This document shows positions 26,329 to 36,540 of a stretch of DNA of 64,000 nucleotides, piece by piece. The position numbers and the translations under genes are program-made. Position 1 is the stretch's first letter. Each line of letters opens with the position of its first letter. Source of the stretch: Rickettsiaceae bacterium (GTDB lineage: Bacteria > Pseudomonadota > Alphaproteobacteria > Rickettsiales > Rickettsiaceae); NCBI GenBank assembly GCA_023301685.1, contig JALZUG010000010.1, forward strand, positions 1 through 64,000. The letters run 5' to 3'. The notes beneath the pieces were generated by a model. That model saw only the letters and a list, made by a program, of their open reading frames with translations. It made no database searches and was not told where the DNA came from.

Positions 26329-26726
26329 GAAGATTCACCTAAATCTTTATCAACTACAATTATAGTTTCTCCGACAACTAATATCCCTTCAAAATCCTCT
26401 TTAAGTCTAATACCATTTTGTGCAAGTAGGCTATTGCCACCCTGTTCATTAAAAGAGTCTGACATAATTAAATCTATAAAATGATTAATTTCAATATTAG
26501 TAGTAATTTCACGATTAATAGGATTATAGTCTTCTGGTTCATCGACTGAAACTGCATTTCCAGGAATTGTAACTTGGACATTTGAGCCAATTGGGCGTAG
26601 AGTAAGTTCTTCTTGATCAGAAGAAGAATCGTTTGGATATGGAATTGCTGCAGGTTCACCTATTTCCCCCACATCGTCTGTTGAAGGGGTATAACTCTCT
26701 ACATTTTCTGCTAATTTTCTACTCAT
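26325..26726 (-). CDS. Hypothetical acidic protein
   Basis: This 133-residue protein is acidic and rich in Pro, Ser, Asn and Asp in its first 80 residues, probably disordered. A more ordered C-terminal third carries EGILVVGETIIVVDKDLGE. No signal peptide, membrane span or known motif is seen. It lies 13 bases after rsmA on the same strand, at the end of the lptD-surA-rsmA unit, and overlaps the end of era by 4 bases. Low-complexity acidic proteins of this size in intracellular bacteria are sometimes secreted; nothing here proves that. Confidence 0.55.
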   Translation of the reverse strand: MSRKLAENVESYTPSTDDVGEIGEPAAIPYPNDSSSDQEELTLRPIGSNVQVTIPGNAVSVDEPEDYNPINREITTNIEINHFIDLIMSDSFNEQGGNSLLAQNGIRLKEDFEGILVVGETIIVVDKDLGESS

Positions 26727-26739
26727 AATAATCTATATT

Positions 26740-27552
26740 TTATATAAAATTTTTAGCAATATCTAGATAATCTTCTGGAGATAAATTTTCGGCTCTGTGC
26801 TGTGGGTTTATATCAGAATTTTGTAGAATATTATCTATATCTGGGTGTAGCGTCTTTAAAGAAGATTTAATCATTTTTCTTCTTCCTGAGAAAGCTAATC
26901 GTGTAACCTTTTCTAATTGATTTAGAATTTCTTTAGAAGATTGATTAGGTTTTGGTGTTAGCCTAACTATGCTTGACCATATTTTTGGTTCCGGATAAAA
27001 AGCTTTTGGACTAACATCGAAACATTTATGAGTATTACAAGTAACCTGACAAATAACGGATAATCTGCCGTAAGATTTGCTGTTGGGCTTGGAGATTATT
27101 CGATCAACTACTTCTTTTTGGAGCATTAAGGTCATACTATTTACATATTGTATTTCACCAAGCCAGTTAATTAGAAGTTGGCTTCCAATATTATATGGAA
27201 GGTTAGAGATAATATCTAAGTTAGTTTTTTGTACAATATCATCAAGATCAGTTTTTAGTGCATCTTCATGTCTTATTTCAAGAAAAGGATATGATTCTCG
27301 CAATTCTTCAAGAAGTGGTATACATCTGGAATCCGTTTCTATTACAGTTAGTTTTTTAGGTTCAGCTTTTAATATTGATCTAGTTAAGCCAGCTGGCCCA
27401 GGACCAATTTCAAGAATGCAGGAATCCTGATTTATGTTGGAATGTTGTACTATTTTATCGCATAGATTTTCATCAAAAATAAAATTTTGACCGAATTTTT
27501 TCAAAGGGGCAATACCATGTTTACTAGCTAATTTTGCTATTGATGGCAACAT
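26740..27552 (-). CDS. rsmA: 16S rRNA dimethyladenosine transferase RsmA (KsgA)
   Basis: RsmA dimethylates two adjacent adenosines near the 3' end of 16S rRNA. The 270-residue protein has [13 protein letters not shown], the SAM motif [16 protein letters not shown] (about 46-61), the catalytic NLPYNIGS (about 115-122), and the C-terminal [15 protein letters not shown]. It lies 1 base after surA. In many proteobacteria pdxA stands between them; it is absent here. Confidence 0.96.
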   Translation of the reverse strand: MLPSIAKLASKHGIAPLKKFGQNFIFDENLCDKIVQHSNINQDSCILEIGPGPAGLTRSILKAEPKKLTVIETDSRCIPLLEELRESYPFLEIRHEDALKTDLDDIVQKTNLDIISNLPYNIGSQLLINWLGEIQYVNSMTLMLQKEVVDRIISKPNSKSYGRLSVICQVTCNTHKCFDVSPKAFYPEPKIWSSIVRLTPKPNQSSKEILNQLEKVTRLAFSGRRKMIKSSLKTLHPDIDNILQNSDINPQHRAENLSPEDYLDIAKNFI

Positions 27553-27553
27553 T

Positions 27554-28441
27554 TTACAATCCAGGAATCATAATTTTTATGTTTGACTTTACTTTTAAAT
27601 CTTTGAAGAACTTGGTCGCTTTTTTTGACATTTTTTTGTTAGATAAAAACGACTTAATTTTATTTAAATCACTCTTAGAAACACCAGAATCTTTCTTACA
27701 AACAAAAACCATTTTGAATAAATTCCCTTGTTTATAAATGTTACTTGAAGTGCCAACTTTAGTATCAAGAACTACAGATTGTGCTTTTGCTGGGAGTTTT
27801 GTTAGTTTTCTATCAAATTTTTCACCATCAGCAAAATCAGCAAATAGTTTATCTTCTACTTTATTGCAGCTTGATAGACGTTTTTTTAGTAATTGCATCT
27901 TATCTTTTGATTTTTCATCCCCTGATTTTGAGGTAAATACCCACGCTTCAATATCAAAATCTTGATAGCTGTTTATTAAAGCTATATCCATTTCATTAGG
28001 AGAGACAGAAACGGATTGAGATAATGAGCTAACAATATTATGTTTAATCAGCTCTCCTTTTATTTGCTTTCTGAAACTCTTAATGTCTAAATTATTTGCC
28101 CTCATGTGCTCTTTCATACCGTCTTTTGGCATTTTATTTCTTTGTTCGATTGAAAGAATTGCATCGTCGATTTCTTTTTCGCCAACGTCTCCTCCAACTT
28201 TTTCAGCGTGTTGGTTTAATAGCTCTTCTTCAATTAGAATATTTAGAATATCGCTTGTTACTTTGCTATTTACTCCAGGATCAGAAATATCGATATTATT
28301 TAATTCTACGATCATTTTTTTTCTAGATTCAAAATCGTATTTAGTAATTGGCATATCATTTACAAACGCTACAACGTCAGGTAAATTGGCCAATGTATTA
28401 AATGAAAATAGTACAAGAAAAATACTTATTAATCTTTTCAT
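27554..28441 (-). CDS. surA: SurA-like periplasmic chaperone, degenerate parvulin region
   Basis: SurA escorts outer membrane proteins through the periplasm. The 295-residue protein has a signal peptide (cleavage probably after FNTLA, about 18) and a typical SurA N-terminal domain ([36 protein letters not shown]). The C-terminal part (about 150-295) lacks clear parvulin prolyl-isomerase motifs, and the protein is shorter than E. coli SurA (428), so it is probably a chaperone without isomerase activity. It lies between lptD (11 bases) and rsmA. Confidence 0.85.
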   Translation of the reverse strand: MKRLISIFLVLFSFNTLANLPDVVAFVNDMPITKYDFESRKKMIVELNNIDISDPGVNSKVTSDILNILIEEELLNQHAEKVGGDVGEKEIDDAILSIEQRNKMPKDGMKEHMRANNLDIKSFRKQIKGELIKHNIVSSLSQSVSVSPNEMDIALINSYQDFDIEAWVFTSKSGDEKSKDKMQLLKKRLSSCNKVEDKLFADFADGEKFDRKLTKLPAKAQSVVLDTKVGTSSNIYKQGNLFKMVFVCKKDSGVSKSDLNKIKSFLSNKKMSKKATKFFKDLKVKSNIKIMIPGL

Positions 28442-28452
28442 AGATTATCTGC

Positions 28453-30564
28453 TCACATATTTAAAACTTTTAAACCAACAGAAAATGACTTAGTTCTAGT
28501 CTTTCGAACGCCTCTAAGACTATCATTTAAGAAATTATCTGTAATTACGCCATTAATACTAACACAATCGAATATATATGTCACCCGTATACTTCTAACT
28601 AAAACTCGTGGTGATTTCGAAGTAATATCAAGTTTAGTTGTTCCACCAATCCAAAGATTTTCTTGAACTTTGTAGTCAGCATTGATACTAATTTGCGAAG
28701 CCTTATCATTTTCAATAACAACATCATTATCGGCAAAATATCTGGAAGCTTGATGAAATTCAGCAAAAGATACATTTCCAATAAAATCATCTGTTATTGA
28801 TTCAAAACCAACTTCATTTCTAATTGGTTTTAAACTTTGATCTCGTCTGAACCTATAAAAAACCGAAGTATTACTAAATATATCTGCTCTTGCACTTCCA
28901 ACATATTCAGAATTACCTCTTTCAACTACATTATCTTTGTAAATTAATTGCCCTAAAAAAGTATCAATATATAATGGTCCTCCAGCTAAAGTTGAATTAA
29001 CGCCATAGCTAAAACGACTCCCGTATTCATGGTAGTCAATACCGCTAAATCTATTGGTACTAAATATATTATTTTCTGATAATTCATTTTTTGGTGCATC
29101 AACTAAAGCAAATTTTTCAAAACGCTTCTCATATTTTCGACCTAAAACTACCATTGCAGTAGGTTCAATTTTTATACTAGATTTTTGACTAATTGACTTC
29201 ATTAATGGGTATCTCCATTTTGCGCTTACTTCGGGGATATTTCTATACCAGACTTTTTGCTGACCCTTTTTTAATTTGTTCTCATTAAGGTCGACAATGT
29301 ATAGATCTCCTCTGTTTGAAGCGGTAAGAGTATACATATGACCACCTTGCGAAATCATGTTAGACATCATTTCCAGCTCAAGTGCACTTCTAGCAAGTTG
29401 CAGTTCATTTGGCTCAGAGTATATAATGGTATTGTTTCTGATATTAAGTAAGATGGTTTCATCGCTAGATAAATCAATAACATTTTGAGTTTTAATACTC
29501 GGCAGGATAAATGGAGTTTTTAATTTTGAATTTTTATCTCTTAAATCCTGAAAATGGTAACCTTCAAGTAGAAAATAATTTCTTCTATCAATAGTACTTG
29601 TATAAATTCTTGATGTTAAGTAAGAGTCATATGTTTCTTGGTGATTAGTTAGAAAAGCTTTGTCCGAAGCTCTTTGTACATCAAATCCATAATTTATGCT
29701 ATTCCTAGAAAAGTCACCTTTTGCATTTACGTGGTATCTTCCTGGGTTTGAGCTACTTGATTCGCCGTTAGATCCCTTTCTTCTGAAAGACGGATTACCA
29801 TAGCTACCATTAATTTTATAACTACCATCCTCAACTTTATGACGATACTCACCATCAAAAATTGTATATTTTTTTGAAAATCTTGGGCTGATGGTGAAAT
29901 CAATATTTGGTTTTACTCTAAAGTAAAAAGGAATCATAAAATCATCTTTCAAAATCTTAGGACCCAATATTCCCGATTGAGATTTTGCATCTGGGGTAGG
30001 GTGTGAAAAGTAAGGAAAGTAGGCTATTGGAACACCGTAAACTTCAAAAAACACATGCCTATAAGTTATTTTTTCTTTATTATAGTCGATATCCGTTTTT
30101 CCAGAGCTGATTTGCCATATGGGTTTATTTCCACAATTAATTTCACAAGGAGTGAATACGGATTTTTCCAAAGAAATTCTATTTTTGTCGAGTCTTTTTG
30201 CAAGCCTTGCTGCTAAAATTGAGTTTTTATCTAGCTTGGCGATAAAGCCTTCTATTGTACCTTGTTTTAGCTTATCCTTAAAAATGGCTTTTTCACCTTT
30301 TATAACTCGTCCACTCTTATCGGTGATTTGTACATTTTCTTCAGCAAATATAGTGTCATCCTTCAAATCGTAAATAATTTTTTGTGCATTAATTGTATAC
30401 CCTTCCATCTTAACAAATACATTACCTTTAGCGGTAATTACATCATTTTTGGTATCATAGTGAACTTCTTTGGCTTTTAGAGCGTTATTAGTAAAATCCG
30501 CTCCGTTTGCAAGAAAAGGAGAAATAAAGAATATTAAGAGTAAAAGTTTGCAAACTCTAAGCAT
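28453..30564 (-). CDS. lptD: LPS-assembly protein LptD
   Basis: LptD is the outer membrane barrel that inserts LPS into the outer leaflet with LptE. The 703-residue protein has a signal peptide (about 1-20). An OstA/LptA-like beta-jellyroll (about 22-120; KEVHYDTKNDVITAKGNVFV) is followed by the large C-terminal barrel, ending VGLKVLNM. The conserved FFEVYGVPIAYFPYFSHPTP segment (about 168-187) marks the start of the barrel. Cys139 and Cys143 (FTPCEINCG) may form a disulfide. It is first in the lptD-surA-rsmA unit and consistent with the lpx genes in this window. Confidence 0.94.
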   Translation of the reverse strand: MLRVCKLLLLIFFISPFLANGADFTNNALKAKEVHYDTKNDVITAKGNVFVKMEGYTINAQKIIYDLKDDTIFAEENVQITDKSGRVIKGEKAIFKDKLKQGTIEGFIAKLDKNSILAARLAKRLDKNRISLEKSVFTPCEINCGNKPIWQISSGKTDIDYNKEKITYRHVFFEVYGVPIAYFPYFSHPTPDAKSQSGILGPKILKDDFMIPFYFRVKPNIDFTISPRFSKKYTIFDGEYRHKVEDGSYKINGSYGNPSFRRKGSNGESSSSNPGRYHVNAKGDFSRNSINYGFDVQRASDKAFLTNHQETYDSYLTSRIYTSTIDRRNYFLLEGYHFQDLRDKNSKLKTPFILPSIKTQNVIDLSSDETILLNIRNNTIIYSEPNELQLARSALELEMMSNMISQGGHMYTLTASNRGDLYIVDLNENKLKKGQQKVWYRNIPEVSAKWRYPLMKSISQKSSIKIEPTAMVVLGRKYEKRFEKFALVDAPKNELSENNIFSTNRFSGIDYHEYGSRFSYGVNSTLAGGPLYIDTFLGQLIYKDNVVERGNSEYVGSARADIFSNTSVFYRFRRDQSLKPIRNEVGFESITDDFIGNVSFAEFHQASRYFADNDVVIENDKASQISINADYKVQENLWIGGTTKLDITSKSPRVLVRSIRVTYIFDCVSINGVITDNFLNDSLRGVRKTRTKSFSVGLKVLNM

Positions 30565-30616
30565 TTAAATTAGTTTAATTTTGTGTACTTGGAAATATTC
30601 TAGATCATATAGTATT

Positions 30617-30742
30617 TTAGCTTGAATTAGAAATATTTTCTAATTCATCTTTTGCAATTAATCTAGTACCTTTTTTCTTCAAATGGGTTAGCATTGAAGG
30701 AAAAAAAGCTGATAGCTGAATTACAAAATATTTCTAATTCAA
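30617..30742. repeat. Palindromic element with coding potential (RPE-like) or gene remnant
   Basis: TTGAATTAGAAATATTTT (30622-30639) recurs as its exact complement at 30725-30742, and an inner pair (runs of C-T6 with CTTCAA, and TTGAAGG with A-runs) continues the symmetry, so about 120 bases can fold into one long stem. On the minus strand an open frame runs from an in-frame TAG before 30733 to TAA at 30617-30619. It encodes a protein-like peptide including MLTHLKKKGTRLIAKDELEN (ATG at 30694). Rickettsia palindromic elements behave this way; a decayed gene end is the alternative. Confidence 0.5.
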
Positions 30743-30760
30743 CCTAAAACACTATACATT

Positions 30761-32101
30761 ATGTTGGAAGATAATTTAACAAATAACTTAACTCAAACTG
30801 AATTTTCTGTTTCGGAAATTTCAGGTAAAATAAAATGGTTGCTTGAAAGTAAGCTTGGCATTGTAAAAATAAAAGGTGAAATTTCAGGTTTAAAGATAGC
30901 GGCATCCGGTCATGGTTATTTTTCTTTAAAAGATGATAATGCGGTACTTGCTACAACTTGCTGGAGGCATAATCTAGCTAGAGTGAATTTTAAGGTTGAA
31001 GAAGGTTTAGAGGTTATTGTTACCGGAAAAATCACTGCATATGCTGGTCAATCTAAGTATCAAATATCAGCGGACCACATAGAACCAGCTGGCTCTGGTG
31101 CTTTTATGAAAATATTGAAAGAGAGGCGAGCAAAGCTAGAGCAAGAAGGGCTTTTTGCTAAAGATCATAAGCAAAAATTACCATACTTACCAAAAAGAAT
31201 CGGTATAATCACTTCTATTTCTGGGGCGGTAATTAAGGATATTATTCACAGAATAACAGATAGGTGTCATACTCATTTAATTATATGGCCAGTGGCAGTT
31301 CAGGGAGAAAGTTCTGCAGATGAGGTATCAAACGCAATTGATGAATTTAACAAGTTAGATTTGGATCAACGGCCTGATTTATTGATTGTAGCAAGAGGTG
31401 GTGGTTCTATAGAAGATTTGTGGTCGTTTAATGAAGAGAACGTTGTTCGTTCTACATATAGTTCAAAGATACCAATTATCTCCGCGGTGGGGCATGAAAC
31501 AGATTATACTCTGATCGATCTTGCAGCTGATGTTAGGGCGCCTACCCCAACTGCTGCTGCTGAATTTGCTGTTCCAGTCGCATCAGATCTAAGATATACC
31601 TTAAATGCGCTTGGCGATCGAATGCATACTAGGCTTAGTGATTTACTGAAATACTACTCTCAAACATTGTCAAACAACAAAAGAGCGCTTGAGCAGGTTA
31701 AAAATTCAGTTGAAAACTATGCTCAGAAAATTGATGATCTATCTTTTCGTTTGCTTGGTGCCCTCCCTAATCTACTAAAGCAAAAAAATAATATGCTTGA
31801 ATATTTTCCAATATCTCGCATAAGACCAATAAAGATACTTAAATATAAATATCTTCAATATAAGCAATTTGATGATATTCTACTAAGTAAGAGTAGTACA
31901 TTGCTAAACGAATATCAGCACAAACTAATCTTAAACAGTTCGCTGCTTAACAGCCTTGATTATAATAATGTTTTAAAAAGAGGTTTTGCCATGATTAGCA
32001 ATTCAAAAGGAGAATATATTTCTAAACTTGCTGACGTAAAACAAAGCTCCTTGTTAAGTATTAAAATGCAAGATGGTGCGATTGAGGTGGCTAAAAAATA
32101 A
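30761..32101 (+). CDS. xseA: Exodeoxyribonuclease VII large subunit
   Basis: XseA is the catalytic subunit of exonuclease VII, which degrades single-stranded DNA. The 446-residue protein has an N-terminal OB fold (FSVSEISGKIKWLLESKLGI, GYFSLKDDNAVLATTCWR), the catalytic domain with LLIVARGGGSIEDLWSFNEE (about 209-228) and SAVGHETDYTLIDLAADVRA, then a long coiled coil (about 280-380) and a short C-terminal domain. xseB is not adjacent. It is separated from lptD by the palindromic element. Confidence 0.95.
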   Translation: MLEDNLTNNLTQTEFSVSEISGKIKWLLESKLGIVKIKGEISGLKIAASGHGYFSLKDDNAVLATTCWRHNLARVNFKVEEGLEVIVTGKITAYAGQSKYQISADHIEPAGSGAFMKILKERRAKLEQEGLFAKDHKQKLPYLPKRIGIITSISGAVIKDIIHRITDRCHTHLIIWPVAVQGESSADEVSNAIDEFNKLDLDQRPDLLIVARGGGSIEDLWSFNEENVVRSTYSSKIPIISAVGHETDYTLIDLAADVRAPTPTAAAEFAVPVASDLRYTLNALGDRMHTRLSDLLKYYSQTLSNNKRALEQVKNSVENYAQKIDDLSFRLLGALPNLLKQKNNMLEYFPISRIRPIKILKYKYLQYKQFDDILLSKSSTLLNEYQHKLILNSSLLNSLDYNNVLKRGFAMISNSKGEYISKLADVKQSSLLSIKMQDGAIEVAKK

Positions 32102-32208
32102 TGGTTATAAAAAGAAGTGTATGATTACCCATCGAACAAATATATTGAATTGCTATTTATCCGTAGAAATGTTATACAATATAGCAAATTTAATTATGCA
32201 TTTATCCT

Positions 32209-33138
32209 ATGACAACTTCAGAGCCACTAGTCGCTATATTAATGTGTACGTATAATGGCGAAAGGTTTCTGGCCGAGCAACTAAATTCGTTTTTAAATCA
32301 AACTCATAAAAATATTGTTTTATGGATATCTGATGATGGTTCTACTGATAGAACTTTAGATATTGTAAAAGAGTATCAAGGAAAATTTTCAAAAAACCGA
32401 CTTAAGGTTGTAAAAGGACCTAGTAAGGGTAGTGTAATAAATTTTTTATCAATATTGTGTCGCCCTGATTTAAAGGCTGACTATTATGCATTCGCTGACC
32501 AAGATGATATTTGGGAGAAGGAAAAAATTTCTACTTCTCTATCAAAAGCGAATAAATTTCCTAAAGATACAGCTGTTTTATATGGTTCCCGTACAAAGAC
32601 TGTTGATGAGAATGGTGAAGAGATGGGTTATTCTACTGTTTTTTCTAAAGCCCCGTGCTTTAAAAATGCTTTAGTACAAAGTATAGCTGGTGGCAATACA
32701 ATGCTTATGAATAATATAGCAGCGGATATTATGAGAAAAGCTGGTCCACTTGAAGTGGTTAGTCACGACTGGTGGGCATATATGCTAATATCTGGTGCGG
32801 GAGGAGAGGTGATTTATGATGATTATCCAAGTCTTTTGTACCGCCAACATGGCAATAATCAAATAGGTGCTAACACAAGTTGGGCGGCGAGGTTTAAGCG
32901 TTTGGGGTTGCTTTTGTCCGGTAGTTTTAGAGAATGGAATAATACAAATGTAAATGCGCTTTTGAAAGTAAAGTATTTGTTAAATAAGGAAAATCAGGCT
33001 ATATTAGATAAATTTGAAAATTTTCGAAATGGTTCTTTGCTTCACAGAGTAGTAGGGTTATGGAAACTTGGAATTTTTAGACAAACTTTTTTAGGCAATC
33101 TGGCATTAGCTTTTGCAATCATTTTGAAAAAAATATAA
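32209..33138 (+). CDS. Family 2 glycosyltransferase (rhamnosyltransferase-like)
   Basis: This 309-residue protein has a GT-A fold: VAILMCTYNGERFLAEQLNS (about 8-27), LWISDDGSTDRTL with the nucleotide-binding Asp pair, and the FADQDDIWEKEKI stretch (about 96-108) as the DxD site. This subtype often transfers rhamnose from dTDP-rhamnose to O-antigen or other polysaccharides. The rfbB gene 10 bases downstream fits that role. Donor and acceptor are not proven. Confidence 0.88.
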   Translation: MTTSEPLVAILMCTYNGERFLAEQLNSFLNQTHKNIVLWISDDGSTDRTLDIVKEYQGKFSKNRLKVVKGPSKGSVINFLSILCRPDLKADYYAFADQDDIWEKEKISTSLSKANKFPKDTAVLYGSRTKTVDENGEEMGYSTVFSKAPCFKNALVQSIAGGNTMLMNNIAADIMRKAGPLEVVSHDWWAYMLISGAGGEVIYDDYPSLLYRQHGNNQIGANTSWAARFKRLGLLLSGSFREWNNTNVNALLKVKYLLNKENQAILDKFENFRNGSLLHRVVGLWKLGIFRQTFLGNLALAFAIILKKI

Positions 33139-33148
33139 GAAATTTATT

Positions 33149-34207
33149 ATGGCAATATTAGTTACTGGAGGCGCTGGTTTTATTGGCGCAAACTTTGTTC
33201 TGAAATGTATTGAGCAGCTTGACGAGCCTATTATTAACTTAGATAAACTAACTTATGCAGGAAACTTAGATAATTTGAAGTCTATCGAAAAGGAGAGTAG
33301 GCATATTTTTATTAAAGGAGATATTGCAAATGATAAGCTTGTTGATGATATTTTAGATAAATACAAACCAAGAGCAATTATTAATTTTGCTGCTGAGTCT
33401 CATGTTGATCGATCAATTAGTACGCCTGAAGAATTTTTACAGACAAACGTAGTTGGTACGTTTAAACTCCTTGAGAGTTCAAAACAGTATTGGCAGCAAC
33501 TACCTACAGATGAAAAAGATAGATTCAGATTTTTGCATGTATCAACTGATGAGGTGTATGGAACCTTAGAAAAGGACGACGGCCCTTTTAAGGAAACTAA
33601 TCGCTATCAGCCGAATAGTCCTTATAGTGCCAGTAAAGCTTCTTCCGATCATTTTGTAAGAGCATATTATCATACCTATGGGCTTCCTGTTCTAACTACT
33701 AATTGTTCAAATAATTATGGTCCATACCAATTTCCTGAAAAACTAATACCACTTGTTATTCATAATGCATTGAATAACAAGGAGTTGCCTATTTATGGCG
33801 ATGGTTTACAAGTTCGCGATTGGTTGTTTGTTGGAGATCATTGTTCCGCTATTCTTAGTGTACTTGACAAAGGAGATATCGGAGAGGTTTATAATGTTGG
33901 TGGGTTAAATGAAAAGGCAAATATAGAAGTTGTAAATCATATTTGTGAAATTTTAGATGAAGTTAAACCGAAATCTGATTCGTCATCATATAAATCTCAA
34001 ATTACTTATGTGAAGGATAGGCCTGGACATGACAGAAGATATGCTATAGACGCTACAAAAATTAAAAATTCTATTAGTTGGTCTCCGGAATCAACCTTTG
34101 AAGATGGTATTAGACAGACTATAAACTGGTATTTGAATAATCAAAACTGGGTATCAAGAGTTATTTCAGGCGATTATTCAAAATGGATAGAGGAGCAATA
34201 TTCATGA
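33149..34207 (+). CDS. rfbB: dTDP-glucose 4,6-dehydratase
   Basis: RfbB (RmlB) converts dTDP-glucose to dTDP-4-keto-6-deoxyglucose, step two of dTDP-L-rhamnose synthesis and the branch point to dTDP-amino sugars. The 352-residue SDR protein has ILVTGGAGFIGANFVLK (3-19), NFAAESHVDRSI, STDEVYGTLE, and the catalytic YSASKASSDH (Tyr, Lys). It overlaps rfbD by 25 bases. Confidence 0.96.
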   Translation: MAILVTGGAGFIGANFVLKCIEQLDEPIINLDKLTYAGNLDNLKSIEKESRHIFIKGDIANDKLVDDILDKYKPRAIINFAAESHVDRSISTPEEFLQTNVVGTFKLLESSKQYWQQLPTDEKDRFRFLHVSTDEVYGTLEKDDGPFKETNRYQPNSPYSASKASSDHFVRAYYHTYGLPVLTTNCSNNYGPYQFPEKLIPLVIHNALNNKELPIYGDGLQVRDWLFVGDHCSAILSVLDKGDIGEVYNVGGLNEKANIEVVNHICEILDEVKPKSDSSSYKSQITYVKDRPGHDRRYAIDATKIKNSISWSPESTFEDGIRQTINWYLNNQNWVSRVISGDYSKWIEEQYS

Positions 34208-35103
34208 AGATACTTTTATTTGGAAGTAATGGTCAGATTGGTGCTTATTTACAAAAATCCTTAGTTGGAATAGGAGAAATCAATGCATGTTCTAGGAAGG
34301 ACTGTGACTTTGTCGATCTAAGCCAGATTGAAAATACTATCACTAAATTTAAGCCAAATATTATAGTAAATGCCGCTGCATATACAAATGTTGACAAAGC
34401 TGAGTCTGAAAAGCAGAAGGTAAAGGCAATAAATGTTGATTCCATCGAGACAATAGCAAAAACTGCAAAAAATTTAGGAGCATTGTTAGTTGATTATTCA
34501 TCTGATTACATTTTTGATGGTACAAAAAATGCGCCATATGTAGAAAATGATAAAGCAAACCCTATGTCAACCTATGGCTTAGCAAAATTTCAAGGAGAAG
34601 AAAAGATCAGAAAATCAGGGTGTGACCATTTGATTTTTCGTACTAGTTGGATTTATAGTCCAAGTGGTAGAAATTTTGTTAATACTATAATTGGTCTTGC
34701 TAGAGAAAAAGACAAGCTGTCGATAGTAGATGATCAAATTGGAGCCCCTACTAGTGCAGAATTTGTAGCTCAAGTGACTGCACATTGCATTAGAAAAGGA
34801 ATTAATAGCAAGAATTTAGGGACATACCACCTAACTGCAGGAAATTCTGTAAGTTGGTATGAATTTGCAAAATATATTTTAAATTACTTAAAAAGTAGAG
34901 GGTTTACTTTTCGCTTAGATACTGACAATATAGTGCCCGTAAGTTCTGAAGAGTACAAGTCAGATGCAATTAGGCCAAAAAACTCAGTTTTAAACACTGA
35001 CCTCATAAGAAAGACATTCGAACTACAACTTCCTTCTTGGGAAACTCAAGTAGAACAAGTCTTATCTAAAATGAAATTAAGAGAAATGGATTATACAGTA
35101 TGA
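34183..35103 (+). CDS. rfbD: dTDP-4-dehydrorhamnose reductase
   Basis: RfbD (RmlD) makes the final reduction to dTDP-L-rhamnose. The 306-residue SDR protein has [39 protein letters not shown] and the catalytic [10 protein letters not shown]. The listed start lies in the end of rfbB; the Met at codon 8 (34204, [10 protein letters not shown]) is the likelier start, preceded by GAGGAGC and nearly abutting the rfbB stop. Followed by rfbA with a 4-base overlap. Confidence 0.95.
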   Translation: MDRGAIFMKILLFGSNGQIGAYLQKSLVGIGEINACSRKDCDFVDLSQIENTITKFKPNIIVNAAAYTNVDKAESEKQKVKAINVDSIETIAKTAKNLGALLVDYSSDYIFDGTKNAPYVENDKANPMSTYGLAKFQGEEKIRKSGCDHLIFRTSWIYSPSGRNFVNTIIGLAREKDKLSIVDDQIGAPTSAEFVAQVTAHCIRKGINSKNLGTYHLTAGNSVSWYEFAKYILNYLKSRGFTFRLDTDNIVPVSSEEYKSDAIRPKNSVLNTDLIRKTFELQLPSWETQVEQVLSKMKLREMDYTV

Positions 35104-35996
35104 ATAGAAAAGGAATAATATTGTCAGGTGGAAGTGGAACTCGTTTATATCCTGTTACTAAGGGTGTTTCCAAGCAAATGCTGCCTATATATGATAAACC
35201 AATGATATATTACCCACTTTCTACACTAATGCTTGCAGATATCCGCGAAATCTTAATTATTACAACTAGAGAAGATATAGATGGATTTAAAAGATTAATG
35301 GGTGATGGTGCACAATGGGGCATTAGCTTGGAATATGCTATACAAGATTCGCCTGACGGAATTGCACAAGCATTTCTAATTGGAGAAGAGTTCATTGGAG
35401 ATAATTCGTGTGTATTGGCACTAGGAGATAATATTTTCTTTGGCAATAATTTTCAAAATTTGCTTAAATCTGCAAATGAAAGAGTAGATGGTGCAACTAT
35501 TTTTTCTTACAGAGTGCATGACCCTGAGCGTTATGGTGTAGCAGAATTTGATAAGAATGGTAAGGTGCTAAATTTGGTTGAGAAGCCTAAAAATCCTAAG
35601 TCACACTACGCTGTTACTGGATTATATTTTTATGACAAAAATGTAGTGCGATATGCGAAAAAAATAAAACCATCTGATCGCGGTGAGTTAGAAATTACAG
35701 ATTTAAATAAATTATATTTAGAAGAAGAAAAATTATCTGTAGAAATAATGAGCAGAGGTTATTCATGGCTTGATACCGGTACTAACGAAAGTATGCTTGA
35801 TTCTCATCATTTTGTTCACACTATTGAGAAAAGACAAGGTCTTAAAATAGCGTGCCTTGAAGAGATTGCCTTCAATAATGGTTGGATAGATATAGACACA
35901 CTTAAGAAGCTTGCAGACGAAATGAAAAAAAGTACCTACGGCTTGTATCTAAAACAGATTATTGATGAGGTTGGGAGTAGTAATGCAGGTAACTAA
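35100..35996 (+). CDS. rfbA: Glucose-1-phosphate thymidylyltransferase
   Basis: RfbA (RmlA) makes dTDP-glucose, the entry step of the pathway. The 298-residue protein starts [20 protein letters not shown] with the nucleotide-binding loop, then [30 protein letters not shown] with the metal-binding Asp, and [10 protein letters not shown]. Operon position between rfbD and rfbC with overlaps on both sides. Confidence 0.96.
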   Translation: MNRKGIILSGGSGTRLYPVTKGVSKQMLPIYDKPMIYYPLSTLMLADIREILIITTREDIDGFKRLMGDGAQWGISLEYAIQDSPDGIAQAFLIGEEFIGDNSCVLALGDNIFFGNNFQNLLKSANERVDGATIFSYRVHDPERYGVAEFDKNGKVLNLVEKPKNPKSHYAVTGLYFYDKNVVRYAKKIKPSDRGELEITDLNKLYLEEEKLSVEIMSRGYSWLDTGTNESMLDSHHFVHTIEKRQGLKIACLEEIAFNNGWIDIDTLKKLADEMKKSTYGLYLKQIIDEVGSSNAGN

Positions 35997-36528
35997 ATTA
36001 AGCATTCCGGAAGTGATTTTAATTGAACCTCAAGTGTTTGCAGATGAGAGAGGCTTTTTTTACGAGAGTTTTAATCATGAAAATTTTGAAAAAGCTACTA
36101 GAGTAAAAACAAAATTTATTCAAGATAACCATTCGCAATCAAAAAAAGGCGTTCTGCGTGGTTTGCATTATCAACTACCTCCAAAGGCGCAGGGAAAATT
36201 AGTACGTGTAGTTAGAGGAGAAGCCTTTGATGTAGCTGTAGATATTAGGAAAAATTCTCCAACTTTTGGAAAATGGGTAGGGGAGTTTTTATCTGAAGAG
36301 AACAGAAAGCAATTATGGATTCCTCCGGGGTTTGCTCATGGTTTTATGGCAATGCAGGATGGGACTGAGTTTTTATACAAAACAACGGATTCTTATTCAA
36401 AAGAAAATGAGCGGAGCATAATCTGGAATGATCCAGATATAAACATAAAATGGCCAGAATTTTCAGAGATCAATGTGTCCGAAAAGGATCAAGAGGGGCA
36501 ATTTCTGAAGGATGCAGATTTGTTTTAA
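35983..36528 (+). CDS. rfbC: dTDP-4-dehydrorhamnose 3,5-epimerase
   Basis: RfbC (RmlC) epimerises C3 and C5 of the keto-sugar. The cupin has [20 protein letters not shown] then HYQLPP with the catalytic His region, and [14 protein letters not shown] with the C-terminal metal/His loop. The longest open frame starts at 35962, but the ATG at 35983 ([11 protein letters not shown]) matches the family start and has GGGAG upstream; it gives 181 residues and overlaps rfbA by 14 bases. Confidence 0.95.
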   Translation: MQVTKLSIPEVILIEPQVFADERGFFYESFNHENFEKATRVKTKFIQDNHSQSKKGVLRGLHYQLPPKAQGKLVRVVRGEAFDVAVDIRKNSPTFGKWVGEFLSEENRKQLWIPPGFAHGFMAMQDGTEFLYKTTDSYSKENERSIIWNDPDINIKWPEFSEINVSEKDQEGQFLKDADLF

Positions 36529-36540
36529 AAGTTTTAGAAT

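Noticed and set aside
27077-27430. 117-residue plus-strand frame inside rsmA
   Set aside because: Antisense shadow of a well-supported gene; no domain pattern.
28083-28493. 136-residue plus-strand frame over surA
   Set aside because: Antisense to surA and the lptD end; hydrophobic runs reflect the complement of Lys/Glu-rich sequence.
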